The notes: generated by a model not told the origin, from the sequence alone. Shown: positions 42,731 to 54,571, counted from the first letter of the stretch. The stretch: DNA of 64,000 bases from Adiantum capillus-veneris (GCA_014529385.2 CM043948.1:24238451-24302450), one strand, 5' to 3'. Translations and numbers: made by a program.

Positions 42731-43196
42731 TACCTGCATCATGAGTGTCATTGTAGCTTTAGCCCTAGTGGTATGCATGTTGCATATACACTAGAGCGGT
42801 TACAGAGTGAGCCAGTGGGCATAGGTTGAGAGTCGTCTTCTCTCACCTCTTATATATATTAGTTGTAGGCTAGTCTTCTCGCCACTTATCGCGGCACACA
42901 GCCTTTAGTGGGAGAATGTTAGGTAAAGGCGGTGACCTACTAGTAGTCATCACAAAAATATTTCCACTTTAAAGCTTAGTCTTCTCCCATTTAAGGATTA
43001 AAAGAAGAAAAAAATAAATCTAAAAATTATAAATTTAAGAACTGTAACATTCATGCTCACCTTCTTTGGACCTTCCTAACAACAACTTTAGTGAAGATTT
43101 CCACTTGTATCACCCTAGCAATTGCATTCTCATTGCTCTCAAGCAGCATTTTGTATTCTTATGTGTATTTCATCTTAAAACTACACTAGTCTAACA

Positions 43197-43213
43197 GCGT
43201 GTCCTTCTGAGAG

Positions 43214-43251
<38 letters not shown>

Positions 43252-43270
43252 TATCAGCGTGTCCTTCTGA

Positions 43271-43302
<32 letters not shown>
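43197..43302. repeat. Duplicated leader with two different microsatellites
   Basis: The sequence cagcgtgtccttctgaga occurs at about 43195 and again at about 43255. The first copy is followed by (AG)n (about 43219-43248), the second by (CA)n (about 43274-43301). Confidence 0.85.
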
Positions 43303-43305
<3 letters not shown>

Positions 43306-43899
43306 CTCATAGTAATGTTAGACAGAGTGTTATATATATGTGCTAATGACTATGGGGATAACCCAAAAGTGAAAGAAAAGATAAATATTTTTAATAGTCT
43401 TACCGTTGTATATTTGGTTTTCTTTATGAAGTTTGTATTGAAAAATTCCTCAACATGCTCGTTAACCCTCATGCACATTCCTACACCTACAACGGACGCT
43501 GTATTATTTATTTGGTAGAGTCAAGTACCGGGCTTGTCGGTCCAATAGGAAAAGGGTAAGAATGATCACCGATGAGAGGCGCACTCTAACTGGAACATTC
43601 AAGGGATTAGTTGGCTAAGCATGGGCGTCCAAGTGTGAATGGGGCGAGCTTATATAAAAGTCAACTAAACCTAAAATTCACTCATTCTCTCATTTGTGCA
43701 ATTGAAGAATGCTCTTCCTCCATCTCCATCTTCTTCTTTTTCATCTCCTTGTGTGTGTATGTATGGATGAGAGAGTGTGAGAGAGAGAGAGAGAGAGCAT
43801 TGCGGCGGCACGATGGCGGCGAGGCGGTTGAGCGCGGTGTAGCGACGTCTCCCTCTTCTTTACGGTGAGGAATCCTCCACGACAAGCGCAGAGCGGTGA

Positions 43900-44045
43900 C
43901 TGATACACCATCGCCATCTTTGAGCTTACTAGTTTAGACTTGTTGTGTGCTTGGAGCCATTTGTGGCTCGTACACAGTGTATAGGCAAGTTCCTTGCATT
44001 AACATGTGCAACAGACGCGCACATTTTTGGCGCCGTTGCTGGGGA
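43900..44045 (+). other. End of an LTR and tRNA-Asp-type primer binding site
   Basis: TGGCGCCGTTGCTGGGGA (44028-44045) matches the complement of the plant tRNA-Asp 3' end at all but one base. This is the primer site typical of Tat/Athila/Ogre-type gypsy elements. It follows ...gcgcaca (LTR-like CA end at 44023) and four T residues. The LTR start upstream was not found, and no gag follows in the next 700 bp, so this is an orphan 5' end. Confidence 0.65.
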
Positions 44046-44778
44046 ATTCCATACACTAAGCTTGAATGGCACTCTATGCTTCTTTTGTGGTGCAATTTCA
44101 ATCGTAGCAAAGGTAGGAAAGGAAGGTGTGTGTGTTGAGAAGAAGGATTTTGTGTTGCTACTGTGTATTTCTTTGTTGATGACGATTTGAAAGGTTACTG
44201 CGTTTTCTCTGTGATAAGGTCTTAGTATTAAGGTTGTTAGTTCTGTGTAATGCAAAGTACAGTAAGTAGGAAGTAGATCTGTGAGAGCTAATGAAGTGTG
44301 TTAGTGTGTAACAGTAGGTGTATTAGTTGTAAGTAGGTAGGTAGAGTGTGTGTACTCGTGCGCAGGCCGCGACGACCTTATCCCAAAAAATAAAAAATAA
44401 AGGTAGGACCGGGATCGGAAATAACTCCCAGACCCAAGCCCAAACCCAAGCCTGAGCGTGAGGCCTTTTGAAATTACGAATTTTAGCTTCACACGTAGCT
44501 AAAAATTGACTTTTTTGAGGACCAACGGAGCTTCAGGTGACCGAACGTTGTGTTGTAAAGCACACCGCGACCCTCTGAGTGATATGCTCATTTCGAGCTA
44601 TCACACACTTTGATAAAAAAACCGATCATTAAAAAACATTTTAAAAAAACGAGTGAAAACGGACACCTAAAAAAGTAAGCGGTTAACCTTCGAGGTTATT
44701 TGCCGACGCTTGTAGGGTGTTAAAGTCACATGCATCTGCGCTCCCTCCATTTCTCTTTCTAGAAAGATCCCACTTCCA

Positions 44779-44798
44779 TGCTCTCTCTCTCTCTCATG

Positions 44799-44851
<53 letters not shown>
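44779..44851. repeat. (CT)n-(AG)n inverted microsatellite
   Basis: CT repeats (44779-44795), then atgtccatgg, then AG repeats (44804-44851). The two tracts are complementary and the junction holds the palindrome ccatgg, so RNA or single-stranded DNA could fold into a hairpin. Confidence 0.9.
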
Positions 44852-44852
<1 letters not shown>

Positions 44853-44855
<3 letters not shown>

Positions 44856-44990
44856 CTACAGGCAACTAGGTCTAAACAAGACATTGTGTTTTTGCAATTG
44901 GATTTTGCAAAAGCCTTTGATAGAGTAGAGTGGGACTTTATAACCAAACTCTTAGCTAAGATGGGCTTTGGAGAAGTGCTTTACAAGGCT
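44853..44990 (+). pseudogene. Third LINE type, reverse transcriptase fragment
   Basis: About 40 codons: ATRSKQDIVFLQLDFAKAFD then RVEWDFITKLLAKMGFG. This is the RT motif with the first catalytic Asp (DFAKAFDRV-W-FI) typical of plant L1-clade elements. It differs from LINE-1 of this window (DFRKAFDMVPRARL). It begins directly after the AG repeat and stops matching within 150 bp. Confidence 0.75.
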
Positions 44991-45039
44991 TCTTCTCTTT
45001 TTCCAATTTCAATGATTCCAAGACTAGAGACGCACTAGT

Positions 45040-48000
45040 TTATCCTCATTGAAGCGAAATTTTTAGAGAGGAAAGTTAATTTTGAGAGAATCAGGAAATT
45101 ATGGAATGTGTGGCCAAAGAGAGAAACTTGAATTTTTCTATTCGTTATTGAGAGGATTTTCATACAAAGTTTTTTTAGAGAGGAGAGAAACACAATATCT
45201 TTTATCAACTAGTAATATGCTTAGTGCAATCAGTTTTAGGGTTTTGCAATGGGTGGATACTACAATGTGATTCATTCAAAGATGCAAGTGTCCATGCGAT
45301 TTAGACATCAATAAAGGAAGTAAAAGCATTGAGTGACTACATCATATGGAAGCCTATTGCACTTATACAAGCACGAAATATACTAAACTTGCAAAAGGAA
45401 TTGAAACAAATACAGGCAAAGAGTTAGATGCAACTCTTAAACTAATTACACAATTCCAATACTGCTTCATTTTTAGTTTGAGTTTCATTTGGGATGGCAA
45501 ATAATCAAACCACAAAATAGAAAAAAAGAATTGTAAATGTCTATAGCATGTAGAACATCAATACTGTTAAGTTCCGGGCTTGAATTGATCCCAAGTGCTA
45601 TCGACTTGGCTAAGCTCCTCAATAATAGCATCAACGCTCATGTCTCCTTCATTTAAGGAGTGCAAAGAAATATAATTTATCCATAGCGTTTAAGACGATG
45701 CTCAATCACAAAAAAATGAAATTTACAAATAATATTTAAAGAACTCAATGCTACGTTCTATAATCCCTTGCAATTCAGCCTCACCATCAAATGTTCCATC
45801 TTCTCTCTTCACCACTGTCCTCAAATGTGCATCAAATGAATGCTAGTCACCACTTTCACCATTCTTCCTATCATAAATAAGATGATTGACCTTTCAGTAG
45901 AACATGCCTAAGAGTAATACCTCCATCTATAAAAACAAAACATCTATTTACAACCCCAATAAACCATGGTTTCTCACACTTTGTATCAAATATCCTACCC
46001 TTCCCCCCGTGCTATTGGGCTTGTATCCTTGGAGTATAACCAAAAGAATTTTTTTGTAGGGATTTTAAGCCCACCATTTTACCATGCTCCAAAGTGGTCA
46101 GTAGAGCATAGAGTAATGTACCACCCTTGGTCTGTAACTATTAGTGATGCTAGAGATGCAACTTTCTTGATTAAAGTGTCAAAAAAATTGGTTCCAATTA
46201 GGAACTTGTGTCAACATGAAGACAAATTGAATGATTTAAACTAAGTAGAAATCCAACTATCGACATAGAGAGACAATGTTGACAAGTTCATACCACATCA
46301 AAATAAAATCTCTCCACCAAAAACCTAGTAGGGAAATTAGCAAACACAAGGGAGGCAACAAGGTGACTCTCCTCCCCTTCCAATGTCAAATCATTAATGT
46401 TGAACTCCTGCAAGAATGAAGAATCCTAAAACCAAACTTTGACAATATCTATGGCATTAGTATTTGTACAAGCATTTGTGTAACAAAGGGTGTAGAAAAA
46501 GAAACTATTACTGCTACATTTACCTCCCCTCATCACAACATGAGAAATTTTGCATCGATCAATAAATTTTGCATATATTGGAAATGACTCATCTTATTGA
46601 AAATTGTAACGTATACGGGAACCTAGGCGTCAAAGCTTCTCACAAAGAGATCTTCTTTTAAGCTCTCTCTACTTGGAAGCATTGCAATAGAATGACCAGC
46701 CAACCATAGGAGTCCTCTTTAGAAAGACTTTGCCCTTGAATGTTCACACTGGGTTGGACAAGACCCAAGGCTATGGTGTGTCAGGATACATACCTATATG
46801 GCCATCTAAGGCCTCTTGAGATCTTGTGTGGACTCCATCCCTGAACTATGCATCCACAGTGTGCCCTATGCACCTATCCGTGCATGACATACATACTCCA
46901 TGGTCCCGATGCTATACATAAACATCCTTGGAGCCCTACAGAGAGAACATCATGAGGTAAAATAATCTCCTTCACCAAGTTAACTCATAAATCTTTTCCT
47001 TCTTTTCTTTGAGAGTTCTCACTTTGAGAACTTCCTATTGCCTCATGAATTTACTAGTGTAAACTCCTTATCTCTTTATTGAGTTCATAGTTGTGAACTC
47101 TCGTCATATTTTGAATGGTAGCCTCTAGCCTTTTAAATTCCTTCATGACAATAATTATGAGTGGCACCTTAGTGCTTAAACTACATCAACCAAGCATCCC
47201 ATACTACTTGGTTGGACCGGATAATTGTCTTCACTTAGGTAATTGTCATCTACCTATCTCTAGAGATCTTTGAGCTCCAAAGATTTAGAATGTTTGCTCA
47301 GGTTATTCATTATTATTAACTTGGCATCTTTGGCCATCTACCCATACACATTTCCTAGCTGGGAATTGACCATTCGCCAATAGGTGGATAGGTCCTATAA
47401 GTCTCTCACCTCATAGTTTGTCATTGGGTAGAGTGACTACTTTACTTTGAGACTTACAATGAACTCTTAATTGGTTTCCATTCTTAAAACATGAGTTTCT
47501 ATACTCTTGTTTTCTTGAAGGTAACTTATACTTCTCTTTACATTATTCCTCCCTTGAGGCCTGTGTATTTTTCCTTAGATATAACTTTATTGTCAAGTGT
47601 AAAAACCTCTTGGGCTTAACCTATCACCTCTTCATGGAATTTGAGCACAAAAACATATACAAAGTGCTCTTAGATGAAACTATGCATCCCTTATAGTACG
47701 GCTTCATTCAAGTTAGCTTTGTTGAGAAAATATTTTGAGGATCATATATCCTATTCATCAAGACTAATAACTGAACCTCAAACAATCAAGGCTTGGTAAC
47801 ATTGTGTGTGTGATATTTTCTTTCATTTTTTTGGTCATTTGTATGGAGCTAGGGACTCAATCCTCCCAAGATGACAATCTAAGATGCCTCCATCATTTAA
47901 GTGTTCAAAAATGAAGGAGTAACTAGGGAAAATTGTTGCCAGCTCATCTTCAGGTGTCTTCAATGTGTGTTCAAGCTCTAACGCCTTGCTCAAGGGCCTA

Positions 48001-50740
48001 ATTTTGTGGACCTTGTTTTATTTCTATAGTCCAAGTTGGTAAATTACAACTAACCTTGATTTTAATTCCAAATTATAGTGGAGGACTCATGGTAGAGGTG
48101 ACTTCCCCCACCCTTAAACTTCTGTGCCGAATTCTTTCGGTATCCTATATGTCATTTCACTCAGTTTAACATTGTTCATCGAGGCCAACTGGTACCATAT
48201 CCTCCACCAAAAACTCAAATCATTGAAACACCATACATTTTTCTAAAATTGAAACATATCAGCTTGATGTTTCTGAAACCATATAAGTGCTAATTCAATT
48301 ATATCCCCTAGCCCTTCATTGGTGCTAGCTTCTATCTTTTATCCATCGGTTGTTCAATTGTTTGGTTGTACAAATCTCAAGATTCATGTAGTAATGTAGA
48401 CATACAAGTTTGTACATGCATTATACATATAGGTATATGTTTGTAGAAGCGGATTACCAACCACGCTTTTGTTTAGCAATCACATGACCAAATTGTGAGT
48501 CTTGTGTCTTGGTTCAAGTTGGGCTTAATAGAATCTACAAGAACTATAATCTCCTTGTTTAAAAAGATGGAAGAAAGTGGGAAAGCTTTCTTGGCTTGCA
48601 AGATTCGCTATTTCTTACACATTCAGTTGCTTGGTCTTCATTGACAACAACATATGAGTATGCATCAGCCGACACTACAAGTGCAAGGTTTGCTTTTTGG
48701 TTTAAATCAACCACTCTTAATGCAAACTTCAAATGGAATCAATGTAAAGGAGATTTCACAATAGAATGTGTACTCTATCGGTAGAGAATAGTCTTTCAAC
48801 TTTTGTTTGCTTTCCAAAGTAGGCTGTGGATTTGAAAGTCTCTAAGGTGACATTTGGGTCATTATTATAATACACACCCATCTTTTAGAGAATGTTTTTG
48901 TAGTCAATTTTGTAGAACTATTTCAAAGTTGTTAATAGAAAAGTTGTCTCTCTCATGAATTCATCTTGTCTTCATCGTACAATGTACATTTTTCTCATGA
49001 TTTCTCATGTTCTCTCTCTAGGATGTTTAGGTATTTTAATGTTCCTTGTATGTGTAGTTGGGGTTTACTCCAAACAATGGGCTGGAGCAAATGACTTTGC
49101 CAAAAAAGCTTTATAATTTTTGAAGAGCTCTATGTGAAAAACTCCCTTTTCTAACACCCTCATCACTACACATGAGAATCCTCACCTAACTCCTAGCAAC
49201 ATTATACACTAAACACCAACTTTGTACGCTACATCTAACACCGGAGAGAGATGCATTGGTCCTTTGTAGGGAATGTAGGAGATTCAAATGCCCATCAAAA
49301 GAATTTATAATTGTAGACTTCTCTCACCGTTGTTAAAAGCTATATCCACAACGTGCATAGTTGATCTATTTTTTGTACATTGCTCCTATTGTTGCATGAC
49401 ATCCCTACTATCCCATCTATTGTTTTCTCAAGTGTATGGGGTATCTCATCAAAACAATCATTAAAGGTACAAGGTGCAACATTGGGGTCTGCAACATCCT
49501 TTCTTAAAACCCCAGGAAAATCTTATGCCACAATATGATGCATCATATATATCCATGGTGGATAGTTGGCTCCATCCAACTTATCATGTGCTGCGAGCAT
49601 ACAAAATGCATCACTCTTATCCATCATGTTAGCCATGACCACTAACTGGAATTAGGAATTGTCACTTCCGTGAGAAAAGTCCTAGAACCAACTGATGCTC
49701 CCGCTCTAGTCTATTGCCTAGCCATTGCTCAATTCGATCATTGATCATCCTTGAGGTATCAACCCATGAGTATATCCTCTATTGAGTGGGGTCTTCTCTC
49801 CCTCAAGGTCAATGGCGCTCTTGGTGAAGCCCCTCGATTCGTTGAAGCAATGGTGAGGGACTTCTCTATGGAAAGATTGCCTTTAGGGATGCCCACTCTC
49901 TCTCTCTCTCTCTCTCCTGCTTACAAAGCCACATATGAACTTACTGCTTCTTACATGCCTTACAAGTGCAACATATCTATTTACATTCTTGATGCTTCCA
50001 AGAATTCCTCATTCAACACAAAAGTTGACAGACGGTGCTTTTCTATGGAAGACTCATATCATGTGAAGGGGTCCTGATTTGCATTACCGAGACAAAGGGG
50101 GGACTGTTGATTAAGAAGCCAATTTACAACAAGCAAGCAACTACAATCATATTTTTCATAACCACATAGCAGAGCTGATATGGCCATCTCGGTCAACAAG
50201 CTTGCTAGGCCACGAGGAACCCTTCATGCTAAGAAATTAACTTACTGATTTACTTCGTTTTAATCTTGTCTAACAAACAAAAACGACTTATAAGTTTAAC
50301 ATGATTTTCTTTCTCTAGGCTACAACAAAAGTAACAGTCACAATCTAAGTGTACCAGATTCGAAAATATAACCTATAATTTGCTCAAGATCCACATACAA
50401 CCATTTTATGAGCTCCAAAAGTCATTTTCCTTGTAACAGGCCAGCCCTTTGACCAGTTGTATCTGTGGGTCATCTACATAAATGTAAACAGGTCAAGAGC
50501 TCCCTCCAGTCGCATGAGCCACTTGACCACCAAAAAAACAGTCAAACTAGCCAAGAACGACGTCAAAGACTTCTCCTCATGCAACTGATTGAGGCAGTCT
50601 ATCCGACCTGTACAGATATTCTACACTAACAGTAGAACAAGCCACGAAAATCCAACAGCTGGTGCTCCTTTACAACCATTCGCATGAAGTCATTCTCTGC
50701 TAGACAAAGTCCCTCCTTGCTTTACCAGACTCCATGATTT
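45040..50740. other. Long AT-rich stretch without recognisable genes
   Basis: No open frame longer than about 110 codons and none with a family motif. A purine tract followed by TGTTGA (50093-50110) may be the 3' end of an old LTR element. A short (CT)n tract lies at 49898-49917. Otherwise I see nothing to annotate. Confidence 0.5.
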
Positions 50741-51323
50741 AACGTCACCTACAGACTGAACTCCCGAAAGCTTGATAAGTCTTAAAATAGGTGCAAAGAA
50801 GTGAGGACATGGACACATCTCTCTAAGACAGTTCGATGAAAAGTGCGGGAAGGAAAAATTGCGAAATAATACAAAACAAGCAGGGGCAAAGTACCATGCA
50901 GAGTACCATAACTAGAGAATAAAATGCGGCTGTCACTGATCCAAATTATTGACCCTATTGAGGTAAAATTGACAAGAAAGACAGACCTGCACTGCAGGGA
51001 CCAAACAAACTCAAGAGCAAGACTCTCGTGCTTCAATAAGTTAACTCCTGAGCAGTCCACAAAACTTACTATGATTCTCATCGAGTTCTCCATGGTAGCA
51101 ACACCAATTTCTGTTCAAGCTGAAAAACCAGTACGACCCACCTGATGCACAGAGCTATTTGAGCCCCATGTTGAAAAAATATGGGTCCATTTCAACAATG
51201 ACAGCACTGTAAGAACTGGATGTTCACAGAACAAACTTGATTTCTTCATCGCGTTCTGAGCTGCCTGATGCATGCCATCAAGTCTTCAGGCAGTTCAAAC
51301 AAAAGCACGAGAGCAAAGGAAGA

Positions 51324-53831
51324 TCAAAGAGCCGATCGGACCTGTGCACCAGCATTAATAGGAGGACTATCAGCATCTGAAACAACAGAGGGGCCTACAC
51401 CCTCCTCTTCATTAATGCCATCGCTATCAGCAGCTTCTTCATTAGAAGCCGCAGCTTCCTCATTAGAAGCCCCAGCTTCCTCATTAGAAGCCCCAGCTTC
51501 CTCATTAGAAGCCGCAGCTTCTTTATCAGAAGCCGCATCATCATTTGACTTCCTAAGGGAGGCATAGGCATTGTTGGGTCTTGGCTTCATGCTCCTCATA
51601 AACAAATCAAGAACTTTTAGCAAGTTTTCTTGAAGAGCTTTCCTTTTCCCATCAAAAAACTTCAGTTTCCGCCTAAAGTTGGCTATAGCATTGATATCAT
51701 ATACCCTGTTAGCCTTCTTCAAAATGACCGAGACTTCGTCAAACATATCTTGAGTAGGCTTAATTCCAGCTCCTCTCATCTGTTGATACAAAGTCAAGGC
51801 CATTTTTTGATCTCCTGCCCTGGAATAGGCTGCCATGATTGCCTTGTATTCAAGAGGGCCGGGATTCCTCCCAGACTCGGGAATCTTGCAAAAGAGCTCA
51901 TAAGCATCAGGCAGCTTTTCTGCTAGCTCGAGGCAAGTTATTAGCTCTGCACATGTTGCACTGTCGGGATGGAAACCTGCCTCTTGCATTGAGTTTAGCA
52001 TGTCCATAGCTTTTCTGCCTTGGCGGTCCCTTGCAAGTATTTGTATTATAGGTGTATAAGAAGCTGCATTAGGCTTCAGGTCATGGTGTTCTATTCGATC
52101 AAACATTTTTTGAGCTCTTTCGATGTCCGAAGCCAGAACATAATGCCGAATCATCATGTTGAACATTGGGACAGTGAACTTGATTCCATCTTTCTGCATT
52201 CCTTCAAAAAGTTCATTCACTAAGAGTTCCGTTTTGTCCAATGGCGATCTTGACTTCAAAATTCTCTGAATCATGACCATGCAAGTATACTTGTCATGTT
52301 TAAAACCAGCCCTAGTCTTCACCCAGTGGAAAAAGGGCCACGACGTTTCCAAATTTCTTAGCCGCCGTAAGACCTCTAGCACCAAGGGGCTTCGCCATTG
52401 TACATCTGCCTTCTCCAACTCTGCCTCTACACTTAGGCTCCAGGAATGGATTGCTTGTGCAAAAGAGTTCACATCAAAACCCACACTAGGGTTTGTAACA
52501 TCTCTCCATGCACACATAACCGAATCCAACACGGAGTCTCCGTCTTCTGACACTGAAGAACTATCATCAGCACCACCCTCGACTCCTTGCCCAGCTACCT
52601 GCTCTGCATGACTATTATCCTCTAGCCCAATCTCTTCCTTAAGAATTTCTGCCTCTTCTGATTTTCCTGCCTCTTGCAAGACTTTCACAGCAAGCATGAG
52701 CCGTATGCTTGGCCTGTGAAATCGTTCTCTCATCGCCATCAAGAATTCCAGCACCTTCTCAGAATCTCCAGCTTTGGCATAACCCTCAATGATGTATTCA
52801 TATGAAAGCCTGCTGGGCACCACTTGCACCCTCTGCATTATGTCCAAAATCTGTATTGCTGCTCTTAGTCTCCCATCAGCTGCAAGATGCTGTATGAGAA
52901 GTGTGTATGTGCGACTATTGGGAAGACACTCTTCACTGAGCATCGTTTCATAGACATGAGGTATTTTTGTGAACCACTTTGCTCTGATAAGAAGATCTAA
53001 ATATGCCGTATAGATGCCTAAAGATGGTTTTGTTCCTGCTCGTTTCATCCTCTCCCAATGGCGACGCACATTTGGAGCATCGCCTACACTTGCATACCAA
53101 TGCATGGCACACCCAATATTGACAGGAGTTATTGTGCAGCCTTCCGACTTCATCTCGGCAAGAATTTCCTGCATTTCAGCGAGATGTTTTGCTCTTCCGA
53201 GTGAGTTCAACAAAACACCATATGTATATTCATTGTGCTTAAAATCATTCTGTTTCTTAAGCCAGTTAAAGAACCCCAAGGACACATCACATGGGAATGG
53301 AACTCTGAGTACTTGAGTAACGAGCTGAGTATTGTAGGTGAGTGACAACTCTTGCAGACATTTCTCTGTCTCTTCACCCCAGGATGATTGCTTTAAGACG
53401 CTAACAACCTGCTCAACCAATTTCATCCGTTCAAAAAATAAGGGAATGGCAACCTCAGCTGGCAATTTCTCCTTCTTCACCTTCTTTGCCTGCACATCAG
53501 AGGGGGGCGAGGCCACATCATCGGGTTTCTCTGAAGAGCCATTCTCAACACTTGCCTCACTCTCTGTCTCTGCACTGACCTCTGCAGGGGGCTGCTCAAT
53601 GTCTGCTGTGGCTGAAAAGCTTCTAGCAATCAGAAACCCCTGCGTATGGGAGAAACACAACACAGAAGTGCGTTTTCCACAGAGCCCTCCTGCTAACTTT
53701 GCCTCAGCAGCTAAATAGCTTGAATACGGATTGATCTGTAGTGAAGATGTATGGGATGGGGCCCTAGAGCTGGCCCTTACTGACTGACCCCCGAGGCGCC
53801 TCACAAGCACATGCCACCGCATTTGTCCCAT
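51324..53831 (-). CDS. P-class PPR protein, probably mitochondrial
   Basis: 835 codons in one exon. The start is supported by an in-frame TGA five codons upstream of MGQMRWHVLV. The N-terminus is rich in Arg/Ser and poor in acids (about 1-75), like a mitochondrial or plastid presequence. An acidic/Lys linker (about 75-125) follows. Two modules each start with a VLR...FF-W-K...FKH-YT signature (about 172-205 and 478-515) and continue into roughly five or six 35-residue PPR motifs, for example NSRTYTLLIQHLAADGRLRA and NAASYTPIIQILARDRQGRK. They are separated by a linker of about 50 residues (410-460) rich in Ser, Glu and Asp. No E, DYW or SMR domain is seen, so RNA editing by its own deaminase is not expected. 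PPR proteins bind organelle RNA one base per motif and act in its processing, stability or translation; the target is unknown. The C-terminal tail is low-complexity and acidic. A CAG|GT near the end (about 51341) could be a splice donor, making the last few codons uncertain. Confidence 0.92.
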   Translation of the reverse strand: MGQMRWHVLVRRLGGQSVRASSRAPSHTSSLQINPYSSYLAAEAKLAGGLCGKRTSVLCFSHTQGFLIARSFSATADIEQPPAEVSAETESEASVENGSSEKPDDVASPPSDVQAKKVKKEKLPAEVAIPLFFERMKLVEQVVSVLKQSSWGEETEKCLQELSLTYNTQLVTQVLRVPFPCDVSLGFFNWLKKQNDFKHNEYTYGVLLNSLGRAKHLAEMQEILAEMKSEGCTITPVNIGCAMHWYASVGDAPNVRRHWERMKRAGTKPSLGIYTAYLDLLIRAKWFTKIPHVYETMLSEECLPNSRTYTLLIQHLAADGRLRAAIQILDIMQRVQVVPSRLSYEYIIEGYAKAGDSEKVLEFLMAMRERFHRPSIRLMLAVKVLQEAGKSEEAEILKEEIGLEDNSHAEQVAGQGVEGGADDSSSVSEDGDSVLDSVMCAWRDVTNPSVGFDVNSFAQAIHSWSLSVEAELEKADVQWRSPLVLEVLRRLRNLETSWPFFHWVKTRAGFKHDKYTCMVMIQRILKSRSPLDKTELLVNELFEGMQKDGIKFTVPMFNMMIRHYVLASDIERAQKMFDRIEHHDLKPNAASYTPIIQILARDRQGRKAMDMLNSMQEAGFHPDSATCAELITCLELAEKLPDAYELFCKIPESGRNPGPLEYKAIMAAYSRAGDQKMALTLYQQMRGAGIKPTQDMFDEVSVILKKANRVYDINAIANFRRKLKFFDGKRKALQENLLKVLDLFMRSMKPRPNNAYASLRKSNDDAASDKEAAASNEEAGASNEEAGASNEEAAASNEEAADSDGINEEEGVGPSVVSDADSPPINAGAQVRSAL
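51429..51533 (-). repeat. 21-bp tandem repeat coding ASNEEA units
   Basis: Five 7-residue units (AASDKEA, AASNEEA, GASNEEA, GASNEEA, AASNEEA) lie in the PPR protein's C-terminal tail. The DNA units are nearly identical, so they arose recently and may vary in number. Confidence 0.9.
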
Positions 53832-54150
53832 CTGAATAATGTATCAATAATGTACCCTCGACACAGATAGAGAGAGCTCCATACGGACGTTTCGCCAAGA
53901 TCACTGTGGATCTACATATCTACTTTTGCTACGCGAGACGGAGCTTCCATCAAAACCTCGAAGAGAGCACAGAGAACTAATGATGCTTGCAGAGCTGGTG
54001 TCTTCACCTGTTTCCTTTCACCTTTGGTAGTTGAGCTATGGTGAACCCTAAGTTCAAACTGAGACAATGAAATTGAAACAAACATTAAACTAACAAATTA
54101 AAAATTAATCACTTCGTGACTAGGATGACTCCAAAGGCCTGCCTAGGCTA
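53832..54150 (-). other. PPR gene upstream region
   Basis: 5' leader and presumed promoter of the PPR gene. No TATA box was clear. The region meets copia LTR sequence at an uncertain point near 54150. Confidence 0.4.
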
Positions 54151-54571
54151 CCTAAGTACTCGAATGGCTAGGCTAGGGCCTTGTCGGGTTTGTATTAGGT
54201 GTGTACATGCTTGATATAAAGGATACAACACACACACTCCGTATTCACAGTGATTGTTCAAATTGTATTGATGTAGTCAAATATGATGGAGCGTCGTACA
54301 ATGTGGAGAAAGGTTGTGGCTCCTCGCTAACTAACCCAAACCTTAATTTGATTCCTTAAGAAACTTATAAAAATAGCTTGATAAATTCCTTGAAGAGTGC
54401 GCATTGCGTGCAAAGTGAGAGGGAGAAGAAGGGCATACAAAGTGTTGGTGGAGCTCTTAGTGAGGATTGATATACCTCACTATTTCTTATTGTTCTATAT
54501 GATCAAAAGAATAGATAAGCTTAGTATGGTCAGTGTGATGGGTGTCCGGTCAGTTGGCCTGAATCCTAACA
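54150..54571 (-). repeat. 3' LTR of a copia relic (lower boundary uncertain)
   Basis: On the minus strand the purine tract ccttcaagtgggagat (54572-54587) is followed by TGTTAGGATTCAGG, the usual polypurine-tract/LTR junction of plant copia elements. The other LTR end was not found. Confidence 0.6.

Larger units (their letters stand above)
40090..42945 (+). mobile_element. Deleted copia derivative (about 2.9 kb)
   Basis: 5' LTR 40090-40361 (TGTTAGGTAAGGCGG...CGCACTCACA), initiator-Met primer binding site at 40364-40375 and a 2.5-kb internal region. A purine tract (tagtgggagaa, 42906-42916) precedes the start of a 3' LTR (TGTTAGGTAAAGGCGG, 42917). The 3' LTR matches the 5' LTR for only about 30 bp and then diverges or is truncated. 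The internal region keeps the gag zinc knuckle, protease and gag-pre-integrase segments and a scrap of the RNase H end. Integrase and most of reverse transcriptase are gone, so the element could move only with help, if at all. Confidence 0.85.
42946..44760. other. No gene recognised apart from the LTR end
   Basis: Apart from the microsatellites and the orphan primer site, only short open stretches without family features are seen. One is a short GA run (43778-43796) followed by a GC-rich gcggcggcacgatggcggc segment. Confidence 0.5.

Noticed and set aside
52273-53718. Several plus-strand frames across the PPR gene
   Set aside because: Antisense shadows; the minus strand holds an unbroken 835-codon PPR protein.
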